Part shown: in pieces, positions 1 through 7,712 of the stretch
Layout of the letters: the number at the start of each line of letters is the position of its first letter
How positions within the stretch are numbered: the stretch's first letter is position 1
Origin: Anaerolineae bacterium
GTDB lineage: Bacteria > Chloroflexota > Anaerolineae > JAAYZQ01
Direction of reading: 5' to 3'
Length of the DNA: 21,085 nt
NCBI GenBank assembly: GCA_016929795.1
Contig: JAFGIA010000447.1
Location: 1-21,085 of the forward strand
The notes under the pieces: model-generated
Databases searched by the model: none
What the model was told of the DNA's origin: nothing
What the model saw: only the letters and a program-made list of their open reading frames with translations
Made by a program: the position numbers and the translations under genes

Positions 1-899
1 AGCACCACCGGCAGGTAGCCCTGCAGGTACTGCTGCTGGTCGATGGCAAAGAGCATCTCGCCGTCCTGGATGGCGGTCAGCACGTCGGGGCTCAGGTCAA
101 AGGTCGCCAGCATCACGTCGCGGCCGGCCGCGGCGATGGCGTCGCGCGCCGCCATGGCGATCACCGGGTTGAGCGACAGGATGCCGTCGATTCCCTCGTC
201 GGCGATCAGCTTGTTCTGGATGGCCGACACCGTGCCCGCCACGTCACGCACGCCTGTCGTGGCCACGTTAAAGCGCTCGACCTCGCCGCCAAAGGAATCC
301 GCCAGACCGTCGCAGCGCTGCTCCAGGCCGATGTTGCCCTCTTCGTGGATGACGCACAGCACCTTGCTGGCGCCCTCGGCGTTGAACTTTTCGCCCGCGC
401 CCTGGCCGGCCACGAACTCGGTCTGGCCCACGTGCGTCAGCGCGCCCAGCTCTTTGTAGACGTCCACGCCCGAGTTAATCGTGATCACCGGGATGCCGGC
501 ATCCACCGCTCTCGTCACGGCGTCACGCAGCGCATCGGGGTTGGCCAGCGAGACAAAGATGCCGTCGACGCCCTGGGCGATCAGGTCCTCCACGAGCTGC
601 GCCTGCGCCGCGGGGTCGCTGTTGCCGCCCGAGGTCAGATCTACGCCGAACTGCGCCGCGGCATCCTTGGCGCCCTTTTCCACCACGGCCCAGAAGGCGT
701 CTTCCGCCGGGTTCGAGTGCACGGCCATACCGAAGGACAGGTCCGCCTGCGTCACCTGTGGCGCCTCGGGCTGCGCGGCCTCGGGCGCCGTTGGCTGCAC
801 CACTGCCTCGGTGGGCTCGGTTTCCGGCGTCGCGCCGCATCCGGCCAGGGCCAGCAGCGCGACAATCATCACAAACGACACTACTTTGAAACGTGACAT
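1..899 (-). CDS. Sugar ABC transporter substrate-binding lipoprotein (RbsB/Peripla_BP_4 type), 3' end cut by window
   Basis: Extracytoplasmic ligand-binding protein of a ribose/inositol-class ABC importer; the C-terminus lies beyond base 1, leaving about 299 visible residues. The N-terminus is a lipoprotein signal with lipobox LAGC (Cys21), followed by a Pro/Glu/Thr-rich linker to about residue 48. The body has the family's typical phrases: AEDAFWAVVEKGAKDAA, LIAQGVDGIFVSLANPDAL, GIPVITINSG, and near the visible end DGILSLNPVIAMAARDAI. The ATG at 899 is preceded by AGGAGAG. It is the third gene of the operon after the LacI regulator and dehydrogenase, separated from the latter by a long hairpin. 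Permease and ATPase genes would be expected beyond the left edge. The ligand is inferred to be a sugar or polyol, perhaps inositol because of the neighbouring dehydrogenase; this is not shown by the sequence. Confidence 0.9.
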   Translation of the reverse strand, partial: MSRFKVVSFVMIVALLALAGCGATPETEPTEAVVQPTAPEAAQPEAPQVTQADLSFGMAVHSNPAEDAFWAVVEKGAKDAAAQFGVDLTSGGNSDPAAQAQLVEDLIAQGVDGIFVSLANPDALRDAVTRAVDAGIPVITINSGVDVYKELGALTHVGQTEFVAGQGAGEKFNAEGASKVLCVIHEEGNIGLEQRCDGLADSFGGEVERFNVATTGVRDVAGTVSAIQNKLIADEGIDGILSLNPVIAMAARDAIAAAGRDVMLATFDLSPDVLTAIQDGEMLFAIDQQQYLQGYLPVV

Positions 900-985
900 T
901 TCTCTCTCCTTTTCTGTGTCTAGATTTGCTTTACGATCTACTGGGTTCTTGACTAGGCAAATCACCCCCTTTCTAACGAGATTGA

Positions 986-1032
986 TATTGGATATTGGGT
1001 ATTAGGTGTCACCTAATACCCAATATCCAATA
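986..1032. repeat. Perfect 23-bp inverted repeat (hairpin) built of 7-bp units
   Basis: The arms 986-1008 and 1010-1032 are perfectly complementary around a single central T (1009). Each arm is made of near-identical heptamers: ATTGGAT, ATTGGGT, ATTAGGT on the left and ACCTAAT, ACCCAAT, ATCCAAT, ACCTAAT on the right; GTCTAAT follows just outside. It is AT-rich in a GC-rich region and sits between the dehydrogenase stop (1041) and the solute-binding protein start (899). In the transcript it would form a strong stem without a U-tract. It may be a processing or stability element that sets solute-binding protein levels, or a mobile palindromic repeat. The rest of this gap holds only the ribosome binding site of the next gene. 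Confidence 0.85.
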
Positions 1033-1040
1033 CCTAATGT

Positions 1041-2198
1041 CTAATTCGGCTTCACCAGGATCTTGCCATCCGCCCGTTTGGTCGACTGCGCAATCGCGTC
1101 CACCGTGTCGGCCAGGCCGTAGCGGGCGGTTATGATCGGGCTCAGGTCGAGGCGGCCCGAAGCGACCAGGCGGATGACGTTGGGGAAGGTCTCGTGGCCC
1201 GAGTGGCCCTGCGCGCCGAACGCCTGGGCGCGGCGCACCTGGAAAGCTTCCAGGTACATCGGCACGCGCTGCGCCGCGCGCCCGATCTGGACGATCTTGG
1301 CATTGATGGCCAGCGCCTTTTCCATCTCGGGGATGGTCAGGTGCGGGGCACCGGCGGCTTCGACGTGAAAGTTAAACCCCTGCCCCTTGCTCAGCTCCAT
1401 CAAGGCGTCACCGGCCGGCCTTTCGCGTGGGTCAAAGACATAGTCTGCGCCCACCTTTTGGGCGAGCTCGCGCCGCTGGGGCGAGATCTCGAACGCGGCG
1501 ATCATGCCGGCGCCCGCGGCGCGCGCGATGCCGATGGCCGCCAGGCCGATAGAGCCGGCGCCAAAGACGCTGACATAATGGCCGGGGCGGAATCCGCCCG
1601 CGCGCTCGATCATGCCGTTATAAGACACCGTCGTCGGCTCGGTCATGGCGCCCACCTCGTACGCCTTGGTCTCGTCGCCAAAACGCTCGGCGATGGCATC
1701 GATCGGCCAGCAGTACTTTTCATCCACAGCGATATAGTTGGCGAACGCGCCGGGGATCGTAAATCCGATCTCCTCCAGGTTGGTGCAGTGGTTGGGGTAC
1801 CCGTTGCGGCAGGGGATGCAGCGCCCGCACCAGATCATCTCTTCCACCGTCACCATGTCGCCGACTTTGAGCGTCTCCACCGCCGGCCCGACCTCGACCA
1901 CCTTGCCCGAGAACTCGTGACCCAGGATGGTCGGGAAGCGGGTGAGACCTGGATAGAGGATATAGTCCTCGTCGTCGGTCTCGTAAAAGTGCATGTCCGA
2001 GCCGCACACCCCGCACGCCTGCACCTGGAGCACCACCTCCTGCGGCCCCGGCTGCGGATCGGGCCAGTCGCGCACTTCCAGTTTCGGATAGCGCCAGATG
2101 CTGCTGCCGGTAATCGCCTTACCGGTCTCTTTTTCCCAGTCCGACACCGGATAGTCAGCCCGGGGCTCCCACTTGGCATCCAATACTAAGCCTTTCAT
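1041..2198 (-). CDS. Zinc-dependent medium-chain dehydrogenase, scyllo-inosose/polyol dehydrogenase-like
   Basis: NAD(P)-dependent alcohol/polyol oxidation, cytoplasmic, 385 aa (usual MDR length 340-400). Catalytic zinc residues are visible as CGVCGSD (Cys65) and GHEFSG (His94, Glu95). A structural-zinc lobe follows with Cys124, Cys127, Cys130 and Cys138. The Rossmann motif GAGSIG is at 213-218, and TEPTTV at 186-191 is the usual conserved Glu region. The extended N-terminus (LVLDAKWEPR, then WRYPKLEVRD) and the segment YILYPGLTRFPTILGHE resemble, from memory, the Thermotoga scyllo-inosose 3-dehydrogenase TM0412, which supports an inositol pathway role. The ATG at 2198 directly abuts the TAA of the LacI gene, and the GGAGG lies inside that gene's last codons, so translational coupling is likely. 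The exact substrate is inferred. Confidence 0.9.
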   Translation of the reverse strand: MKGLVLDAKWEPRADYPVSDWEKETGKAITGSSIWRYPKLEVRDWPDPQPGPQEVVLQVQACGVCGSDMHFYETDDEDYILYPGLTRFPTILGHEFSGKVVEVGPAVETLKVGDMVTVEEMIWCGRCIPCRNGYPNHCTNLEEIGFTIPGAFANYIAVDEKYCWPIDAIAERFGDETKAYEVGAMTEPTTVSYNGMIERAGGFRPGHYVSVFGAGSIGLAAIGIARAAGAGMIAAFEISPQRRELAQKVGADYVFDPRERPAGDALMELSKGQGFNFHVEAAGAPHLTIPEMEKALAINAKIVQIGRAAQRVPMYLEAFQVRRAQAFGAQGHSGHETFPNVIRLVASGRLDLSPIITARYGLADTVDAIAQSTKRADGKILVKPN

Positions 2199-3269
2199 TT
2201 ACATTCCTCCACTCTGATCAAAATATTGCGCCGGGCGCACTTTTGCGCCGTGCGGCTGTGCGCCCGACGATTCACGCACGATGAGCTTGCCTTGCAGTAC
2301 AATGTTCGAGAAGCCTGCCAGTTGTGCAGCCTCGCGGTCGATCAATCCCAGGGCCATTTCCACCGCCTGCCGGCCCATCTCGCGCGTTGGCTGCGCGACC
2401 GTCGTGAGCGGCGGGTCCACGTACGAAGCAAAGGGGATGTCGTCGAACCCAACCACGGCCAGGTCGCCGGGCGCGGCCAGCCCGGCGTGGCGTGCCGCAC
2501 GCATCAGGCCAATGGCAGTCAGGTCGTTGTAGCAGAACACGGCCGTGGGCCGCGGAGTGATGGCTAGCAGCCGGGGAAGGGCGCGCTCGCCGCCGCTGGC
2601 GCGCCCGGTGCCCGGCACGACCCAGGCCGGGTCGAAGGGCAGCCCCGCCTGCTGGAGCGCATCTTGATAGCCTGCCAGCCGCTCCTGGTCGTCGCTGTGG
2701 TCGACGGCGCCTGCCACATAGGCGATGCGCGTGTGGCCCAGGTCGGTGAGGTGGGTCGTCGCCATGCGCGCGCCGTGGCGGTTGTCGACGTTGACGGCAA
2801 AGGTGTAGGGGCCCGTCTGTGCGCTGTGGGTGTTAATCAGCACCACCGGCACCCGCAGCCGCTCGATGTGGGCCAGGTAGTGGGCGCCGACGCGCGAAGA
2901 GGTGACGATCACGGCGTCGACCCGCTTGGACTGGAGCATCTCCACGGCGGCGATCTCGCGCTCGCGGCGCGAGCTAAAGGTGGCGAGGATGACGCTGTAG
3001 CCGCGTTCGTGGGCGGTGGTTTCGACGGCTTGCACGACTTCGGCGATAAAGGGATCGGTGATCGTCGTAACTACCAGGCCGACGGTCAGGGTGCGCCCCA
3101 TGACCAGGCTGCGCGCCTGGGCATCGGGCGAGTAGCCCATTTCCTGCGCCAGGCGTTGTATGCGTGCCTTGGTCTCCGCGCTGACGAGCGGGCTGTCGCT
3201 CAACGCCCGCGAAACGGTCGAGTGCGAAACGTCGGCGGCTCGAGCAATGTCCTTGATCGAGACGGTCAT
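2199..3269 (-). CDS. LacI-family transcriptional regulator
   Basis: A 356-aa DNA-binding repressor/activator. The N-terminal helix-turn-helix (about residues 4-25: IKDIARAADVSHSTVSRAL) and hinge helix (SPDAQARSLVMGRT) are followed by a periplasmic-binding-protein-like sensor domain, with LTVGLVVTTITDPF at its start and DLAVVGFDDIPFASYVDPPLTTV near its end. All are standard LacI/GalR features. It is the first gene of the operon and overlaps the ribosome binding site of the dehydrogenase. The ATG at 3269 follows GAGGGG. Its promoter carries two copies of a 14-bp palindrome with the LacI-type central CG, so autoregulation and control of the downstream dehydrogenase and transporter are likely. 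The C-terminal tail after about residue 330 is less conserved-looking. The effector is probably the transported sugar or polyol (inference). Confidence 0.95.
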   Translation of the reverse strand: MTVSIKDIARAADVSHSTVSRALSDSPLVSAETKARIQRLAQEMGYSPDAQARSLVMGRTLTVGLVVTTITDPFIAEVVQAVETTAHERGYSVILATFSSRREREIAAVEMLQSKRVDAVIVTSSRVGAHYLAHIERLRVPVVLINTHSAQTGPYTFAVNVDNRHGARMATTHLTDLGHTRIAYVAGAVDHSDDQERLAGYQDALQQAGLPFDPAWVVPGTGRASGGERALPRLLAITPRPTAVFCYNDLTAIGLMRAARHAGLAAPGDLAVVGFDDIPFASYVDPPLTTVAQPTREMGRQAVEMALGLIDREAAQLAGFSNIVLQGKLIVRESSGAQPHGAKVRPAQYFDQSGGM

Positions 3270-3299
3270 ATCCCCTCAGGCGGTGCACACTCCGTGCCC

Positions 3300-3313
3300 T
3301 GCACACGTGTGCA
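3300..3313. promoter_or_regulatory. Putative LacI-family operator O2
   Basis: Perfect 14-bp palindrome TGCACACGTGTGCA, identical to the copy at 3374-3387 and centred 74 bp (about seven helical turns) from it. It lies in the leader between the predicted transcription start and the LacI start codon. A lone half-site TGCACAC occurs at 3284-3290. The central CG and TG...CA ends fit the general LacI-family operator pattern. Binding by the adjacent regulator is inferred. Confidence 0.7.
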
Positions 3314-3373
3314 TCGCGGATTCGAAAAAAGGGCCAATACGTCCCATGGCCCTGCCGTGTATGTGCGCCGCAA

Positions 3374-3387
3374 TGCACACGTGTGCA
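3374..3387. promoter_or_regulatory. Putative LacI-family operator O1 at the transcription start
   Basis: Perfect palindrome TGCACACGTGTGCA immediately downstream of the -10 hexamer (3388-3393, minus strand), so it covers the expected +1 near 3381. A repressor bound here would block initiation. The second identical copy at 3300-3313 would allow cooperative binding or looping. Confidence 0.75.
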
Positions 3388-3416
3388 ATTATAGCACATA
3401 GATGCGCCCCTGTCAA
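3388..3416 (-). promoter_or_regulatory. Consensus sigma-70-type promoter of the LacI-dehydrogenase-transporter operon
   Basis: On the minus strand, TTGACA (3416-3411), a 17-bp spacer and TATAAT (3393-3388) match the bacterial housekeeping consensus perfectly. An extended -10 TGC directly precedes TATAAT. The start site falls inside operator O1. A perfect core promoter with overlapping operators is what one expects of a tightly repressed operon. Confidence 0.9.
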
Positions 3417-3467
3417 GATCGAATTTCTTGCTCCGGGCAGAATGAGGGGAGGGATCGGGGCGGATCG

Positions 3468-4346
3468 TCAGGCCTTGAGCGCCTCCGCCATGGCGGCGAT
3501 GTGGGCCGGGTTTGTGCCGCAGCAACCGCCGATCACCTGCGCGCCGGCGGCGTGCAGGTCGCGGGCCACGTCGGCCATGTAGGCGGGCGACACGTCATAG
3601 ACCACGCGATCCACCTCTAGGCGTGGCAGGCCCGCGTTCGGCTTGGCCCACAGGATCGCGCCAGGGGCGGCGGCGCGCATGGCGCGCATGAACTCGGGGA
3701 ACTCGCCGGGGTCCCGGCCGCAGTTGGCGCCCAGGCCGGCCACGAGCGGCGCGACTTGGGCGGCTGCGGTCGCCGGGCGGATGCCCATCATTGTCCGGCC
3801 ATGGGTGTCAAAGCTAAAGGTGCAAAAGATCGGCAGGCTGCTGGCGCGGCGCGCGCCGGCAATCGCCGCCTGGGCCTCGCCCAGGTCGCTCATCGTCTCG
3901 ATCAACAAAAAGTCGGCGCCGCCGGCAGTGAGCGCCTCCGCCTGGGCCGCGTACGCATCCGACACGTCATCGGGCGTGAGCGGGCCGAGCGGCGCCAGGA
4001 GCTGGCCCGTCGGTCCCATGTCGCCTGCCACGAACACGCCGTCGCCGGCCATCTCGCGCGCCAGCTCTGCCGCGCGGCGGTTCACCTCAGTCACCTGGCC
4101 TGCCAGCCCGTGGTTCTCCAGCCGGAATCGGGTTCCGCCAAAGGTAGCGGTCAGGATGATATCTGCGCCGGCGTCGATGTAGCTCTGGTGCAGTGCGCGG
4201 ATCCTGTCGGGCTGGTTGAGCACCCACTGCTCGGACACGGCGTCTATCTCGATCCCCATCTCTTGCACGGCGGTGCCCGTCGCCCCATCGGCCAGCAGGA
4301 CGTCGCCCGATTTCAAGCGTTGCAAGAATCTCTTTGTTCTGGTCAC
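3468..4346 (-). CDS. Zinc-type homocysteine S-methyltransferase family protein (BHMT/MetH N-domain-like)
   Basis: A 292-aa cytoplasmic TIM-barrel methyltransferase (Pfam S-methyl_trans). The start has the family phrase LLADGATGTAVQEMG. The three zinc/thiol-binding cysteines are visible: GANCG (Cys209) and GGCCGT (Cys275, Cys276). The family moves a methyl group from betaine, S-methylmethionine or a corrinoid/folate donor to homocysteine or another thiol. With no corrinoid domain in the chain, this is a stand-alone catalytic barrel, and donor and acceptor cannot be read from sequence. The GTG at 4346 is chosen because of a well-placed GGAGG (4352-4356). The CHAT gene ends only 15 bp upstream, so the two are probably co-transcribed. 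The gene ends about 50 bp before the LacI promoter. Confidence 0.88.
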   Translation of the reverse strand: MTRTKRFLQRLKSGDVLLADGATGTAVQEMGIEIDAVSEQWVLNQPDRIRALHQSYIDAGADIILTATFGGTRFRLENHGLAGQVTEVNRRAAELAREMAGDGVFVAGDMGPTGQLLAPLGPLTPDDVSDAYAAQAEALTAGGADFLLIETMSDLGEAQAAIAGARRASSLPIFCTFSFDTHGRTMMGIRPATAAAQVAPLVAGLGANCGRDPGEFPEFMRAMRAAAPGAILWAKPNAGLPRLEVDRVVYDVSPAYMADVARDLHAAGAQVIGGCCGTNPAHIAAMAEALKA

Positions 4347-4361
4347 AATCGTTCCTCCCTA

Positions 4362-5837
4362 TCACGGGCGCTGAAAGATGACGCCATCGGGCGATCGCAA
4401 AAAGAGCACGGGGGTGGCCCAGTCGCGCTGCTCCTCGTCGAACTTGAGCATCAGCGCTTCTCGTGCGCGCGACACGGCCTCGTCGATTGGCTCCAGGCGC
4501 GCCAGCGTCCGGTAAAAGTCCTGGGCAAACACGCGGGCGCTCCAGTCGCGAACGGAGAACTGGTTGGCAATGACCGCGCCCAGCCCGGCGTCGATCAGCG
4601 CCGGCCCGACGCCGAGGAGCGTGCGCCGTCGCGCATAAAAGCTCTCCTTGTCCAGGTCCACCGTGGCGCCGCGGGAGGTGAGGCACGCATTAAGAATGGC
4701 CAGCCGCACGTTGGTGCGCTTGAGCACCGTGGCGAGGGTGCTGCCGGGCAAATAGTCCTTGCCGCCCTCCTCATCTTCCAGCAGCAGCGCACCGCCTTCC
4801 TGGTCGGCCTGGCCGTGGCCGATAAAGTGGAGGACGTGGGGCTGAAAGTCGCGCAGCTTGTCGCGCAGGGTCAGCACCTGGGCAGAGGGCAGGACGTCGA
4901 GCTGCACCTGGCCTGCTGCTGCTGGCCTGGCCAGCGCGTCGCGCACGGCAGCCACCTCGGCATCGATTTGCAGTGGGACCGAGCCACTGGGGTTTGCGGT
5001 GAAGAGCAACACGCGCAGCGGCGGCTGGACGGCCAGCGGCGGCCGCCCGCGCGGCACGGCCAGGTAACGCGTGATCAGCGTCTCGCCGGCAATGGCCAGG
5101 AATTCCTGCCGCTCGGCATCGTACAGCAGCTCCCACGGCAGCGCTTGCAGCTCGGGGGCGTCCAGCCTGAGCCGCAGGCGCAGCCCGCTCTCGGCCCGGC
5201 CACGCGATTCGATATACCGGTCGCGTACGTGCCGCGTCAAGAGCGCGTCAAAGAGCGCCGTGCCCAGCGTGGCGAGCCCGTCGCGGTCCGTGGGGCCCAT
5301 CTCGAGCCAGCCGAGGTGTTTCATCAGATCACCCTCTGACCAGGGGAGCGTGAAGGTGCCTTGCGCATCGCCGGCGAGTGAAGTCTCGATGTACACGGGG
5401 TAGGTATCCCCGGCGCGTGCCGTGATGTGGATTTCGACATCCACGCGTTGCTTGGGGGCAGGGGGAGGGATGGGCACAGGCGCAGGTTGTGGGGAGATAG
5501 GCCCAGGCTGTGGGGCGATGGCCGGCTCGGCGACGAGGTCCCATCCCTCTTCGCGGGCCAGCGCATTGTAGGCGCGCGGCGCCTCGGCGGCCACCGCGTT
5601 GAGCAGCTCTTCCCACATCAGGCGCGTGCGGGCCAGCTCGAATACCTCGTCGATCAGATCGTCCAGGTCCGCCTTGAGCCCAACGCGGAAGCGCAGTTCG
5701 GTAAAGCCCGGGTATTCCGCCAGCCTGGGCAGGGTGTCGGCATTATAGGCCGTGCGCATCAGGGCACGGAGCTGCGGGTAAGGCGGGTTTTGCGGGTTGA
5801 TGCGGCGCGCCGCGCCGCCTGACGCTGTATTGGACAT
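4362..5837 (-). CDS. EAD1-like domain plus CHAT (caspase-like) domain protein
   Basis: A 491-aa predicted cysteine-peptidase-like protein. Residues about 15-100 (YPQLRALMRTAYN, then LDDLIDEVFELARTR) form an all-helical death-like adaptor domain resembling effector-associated domain 1. A Pro-rich linker covers about 105-130. The rest is a CHAT domain with LPWELLYD (233-240), the His motif HFIGHG (His341), the Cys motif LNACLTS (Cys385) and a C-terminal DWATPVLFLR. The His/Cys dyad is intact, so activity is plausible. In known systems such proteins are effectors recruited by EAD-bearing NTPase or sensor partners in biological-conflict or programmed-death responses. No second EAD protein is visible in this window. 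The ATG at 5837 follows GAGGGG. It is the first gene of a two-gene unit with the methyltransferase. Confidence 0.85.
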   Translation of the reverse strand: MSNTASGGAARRINPQNPPYPQLRALMRTAYNADTLPRLAEYPGFTELRFRVGLKADLDDLIDEVFELARTRLMWEELLNAVAAEAPRAYNALAREEGWDLVAEPAIAPQPGPISPQPAPVPIPPPAPKQRVDVEIHITARAGDTYPVYIETSLAGDAQGTFTLPWSEGDLMKHLGWLEMGPTDRDGLATLGTALFDALLTRHVRDRYIESRGRAESGLRLRLRLDAPELQALPWELLYDAERQEFLAIAGETLITRYLAVPRGRPPLAVQPPLRVLLFTANPSGSVPLQIDAEVAAVRDALARPAAAGQVQLDVLPSAQVLTLRDKLRDFQPHVLHFIGHGQADQEGGALLLEDEEGGKDYLPGSTLATVLKRTNVRLAILNACLTSRGATVDLDKESFYARRRTLLGVGPALIDAGLGAVIANQFSVRDWSARVFAQDFYRTLARLEPIDEAVSRAREALMLKFDEEQRDWATPVLFLRSPDGVIFQRP

Positions 5838-5879
5838 GGTTCATCCCCTCTCCGTCGTGCTCGGTGGTGCCAGGCACTC

Positions 5880-5909
5880 ATTATATCATAGAAAGAAGGT
5901 GTAACGCAA
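5880..5909 (-). promoter_or_regulatory. Promoter of the EAD-CHAT/methyltransferase unit
   Basis: On the minus strand an extended -10, TGA-TATAAT (-10 at 5885-5880), lies 43 bp upstream of the start codon. A weak -35 TTGCGT (5909-5904) is 18 bp away. The -10 is perfect and the -35 poor, as expected for an extended -10 promoter. Confidence 0.6.
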
Positions 5910-5988
5910 TTCCACATCCTGTTTCTGTTTCACACCGCACGCCTCGAAACAGGAGTGACGGATAAGGAGCGGTGGGGGAGTCGGGGGT

Positions 5989-6022
5989 CCCCCGCCCACG
6001 GCTGGGAATCCGTGGGCGGGGG
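5989..6022 (-). terminator. GC-rich hairpin after the beta-helix gene, possible terminator
   Basis: Perfect 12-bp arms 5989-6000 and 6011-6022 (CCCCCGCCCACG and its complement) with a 10-nt loop, starting 14 bp after the stop codon at 6036. No U-tract follows on the minus strand, so it may be a terminator of the non-canonical kind or an RNA 3'-end stabiliser. An overlapping alternative stem GGGGGTCCCCC (5983-5993) exists. Confidence 0.5.
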
Positions 6023-6035
6023 TGATGAGCTGCCG

Positions 6036-7640
6036 TCAATCGTTGCGCAGCAGGAAAGGCAAGAATATTCGACGAATAGCCACGGCCTGCAGTTTCGACA
6101 GGCCGGACGTCGTCCCCTCGTGCAGGCCGATGATGGTAAAGTTGTCGGGCACGGTGCTCATGGTGCGCAGGCCCTGGCCCGATTCCAGGGGGGCGGGCAG
6201 CGTGGCCACCCAATTGCCACTGGCATTGGCCGTCACCAGGGCCAGGGACTGGAGCGTCTCGGTGACCAGGTCCGAGTCATCCAGGAAAAGCTCCACGATG
6301 CAGTAGGGGCAGGGGCTGCCCTCGCCGGCGGTGCCGCTGACGGACAGGCCATCGACCTGGGTGACCTTGGCCGGCACAAAGCTGAGCAGCTCCGCGGGCG
6401 CCTCCCCGGCAAAGACGACGGCGCCTTCAGGGGAGCTCTGCCCCGGCAGTGCCCCGGGCCATGACTCTTCTCGTTCTCGTTTGATGAGGTTCCCCTGCAG
6501 CGTAACGCCGTTGAACGTCCAGTGGTTGGCCATGATGCCGCTGAGCGCAGGCTCGACAATGGTGGTGTCCAGGATGGCCATGTCCTCCGGCCCGTCGAGC
6601 AGGCTGATGCCCCGCCCGCAGACGCCGATCTCATCGTCGTTCCCGTCCAGGCCGATGACATTGTTCTGGATGAGGTGCCCTTGCCCGCTGACATCCATAG
6701 CCGGCTTCTGGTTCGTGATGGCAAACGATTCCAGGTAGAGGCCGACAAAGTGGTTGCCCTCGGCTGCTGTCGGCCCGCCGATCTGATTCTCTTCGCCATC
6801 CACGGTGATGCCGCAGCCGCCGTTCCAGGTGCCGTACAGGCATGGATGCTGGGTGAACTGTGCCGGCAGGGGCACCAGGCCGGCCGCGTCGGCGCCGATC
6901 CAGTTGCCGGAAAACACGTTGTTGGCGCCGCGGACGGCAGCCGCCACCCCGGTGAACCCGGCGAACTTGTTGTTGCGCACCACGTTCGTGTCCGAGTCCG
7001 CCGCCCACGCCACGCCGCTGCCCCCTTCCGGCTCCATATCGTCGCCCGAGCTGAGCGTGGTGCCGTCGTCCGACAGGCCAAACCAGCAATCTTCGACCAT
7101 GTTGCCGTCACTGCTGATGCTGATGTGGGTCGTCTTGAAGCGCTGCATGGCCAGACCGCGGACCTCGTTGCCGTCTCTGCGGAAGATAAAGCCATTTGTG
7201 TGGTTGCCGAGGCCGTCGATGATGATCTTGGGGCCATCGTCGCGCCCTCCTGGCTGCGTGCTGCCGTCGACGCTCGTCCAGCCATACAGCTCGCGCAGAT
7301 CATCGCCTACAGTGCCACCCAGCTCGATCTTCCAGGCATCCAGTGCCGCGTCATAGCCGGGATCGGTGGTTGCGATATCGAACTCGATATACACCCGGCT
7401 CGTAGCCGACGGCAGGAGGTGGTACGCCTCGTTAATCGCGCGCCGAAGTGAGCACTCACGGGGCGCCACGTCGGAGCAGTACACACTATAGCCATCACTA
7501 GGATCATCGGCGGTCGTATCGACGACGATGTAGGTATCGGCCTGGATGCTGGCCGGCTGTGGCACCTGTGCCGCGACGATGGCCAGCGGCACGAGCAAGG
7601 CAACGATGAGGCCAAGAAACAATGTGAGCTTTTTGGACAT
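6036..7640 (-). CDS. Secreted CSLREA-type right-handed beta-helix protein with C-terminal LP..LR tail
   Basis: A 534-aa exported protein. It has a Sec signal peptide (about 1-24, ending AIVAA), then a CSLREA-like signature ECSLRRAINEA (62-72). A long parallel beta-helix region rich in N, G, V and D follows, with phrases such as GNMVEDCWFGLSDDGT and NVVRNNKFAGFTGVAAA. Near the C-terminus is an Ig-like module (VSGTAGEG...GNWVATLPAPLESGQGLRT). It ends in IFLPFLLRND (525-534), a short tail I recall from many Chloroflexota exported proteins ((Y/F)LPL(V/I/L)xR). No catalytic motif was recognised; the fold suggests polysaccharide or surface binding. The ATG at 7640 follows AAGGAG. It lies 72 bp downstream of the small gene 7713-7937 and may share its transcript. 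Confidence 0.85.
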   Translation of the reverse strand: MSKKLTLFLGLIVALLVPLAIVAAQVPQPASIQADTYIVVDTTADDPSDGYSVYCSDVAPRECSLRRAINEAYHLLPSATSRVYIEFDIATTDPGYDAALDAWKIELGGTVGDDLRELYGWTSVDGSTQPGGRDDGPKIIIDGLGNHTNGFIFRRDGNEVRGLAMQRFKTTHISISSDGNMVEDCWFGLSDDGTTLSSGDDMEPEGGSGVAWAADSDTNVVRNNKFAGFTGVAAAVRGANNVFSGNWIGADAAGLVPLPAQFTQHPCLYGTWNGGCGITVDGEENQIGGPTAAEGNHFVGLYLESFAITNQKPAMDVSGQGHLIQNNVIGLDGNDDEIGVCGRGISLLDGPEDMAILDTTIVEPALSGIMANHWTFNGVTLQGNLIKREREESWPGALPGQSSPEGAVVFAGEAPAELLSFVPAKVTQVDGLSVSGTAGEGSPCPYCIVELFLDDSDLVTETLQSLALVTANASGNWVATLPAPLESGQGLRTMSTVPDNFTIIGLHEGTTSGLSKLQAVAIRRIFLPFLLRND

Positions 7641-7712
7641 GGTAGACTCCTTTCATTTCTGCACTAGAATCCACGGTTCAAGCCGTCCCTACAAGCACGG
7701 CGAGTCGGATCT

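Noticed and set aside
1194..2189. A 331-aa plus-strand open frame opposite the dehydrogenase
   Set aside because: The dehydrogenase has complete zinc and NAD motifs; this frame has none.
3374..3387. CRP/FNR-type binding site
   Set aside because: Half-site spacing and sequence do not fit TGTGA-N6-TCACA; the central CG dyad beside a LacI gene is the simpler explanation.
3756..5339. A 527-aa open frame on the plus strand
   Set aside because: It spans two well-supported minus-strand genes and shows only GC-driven composition.
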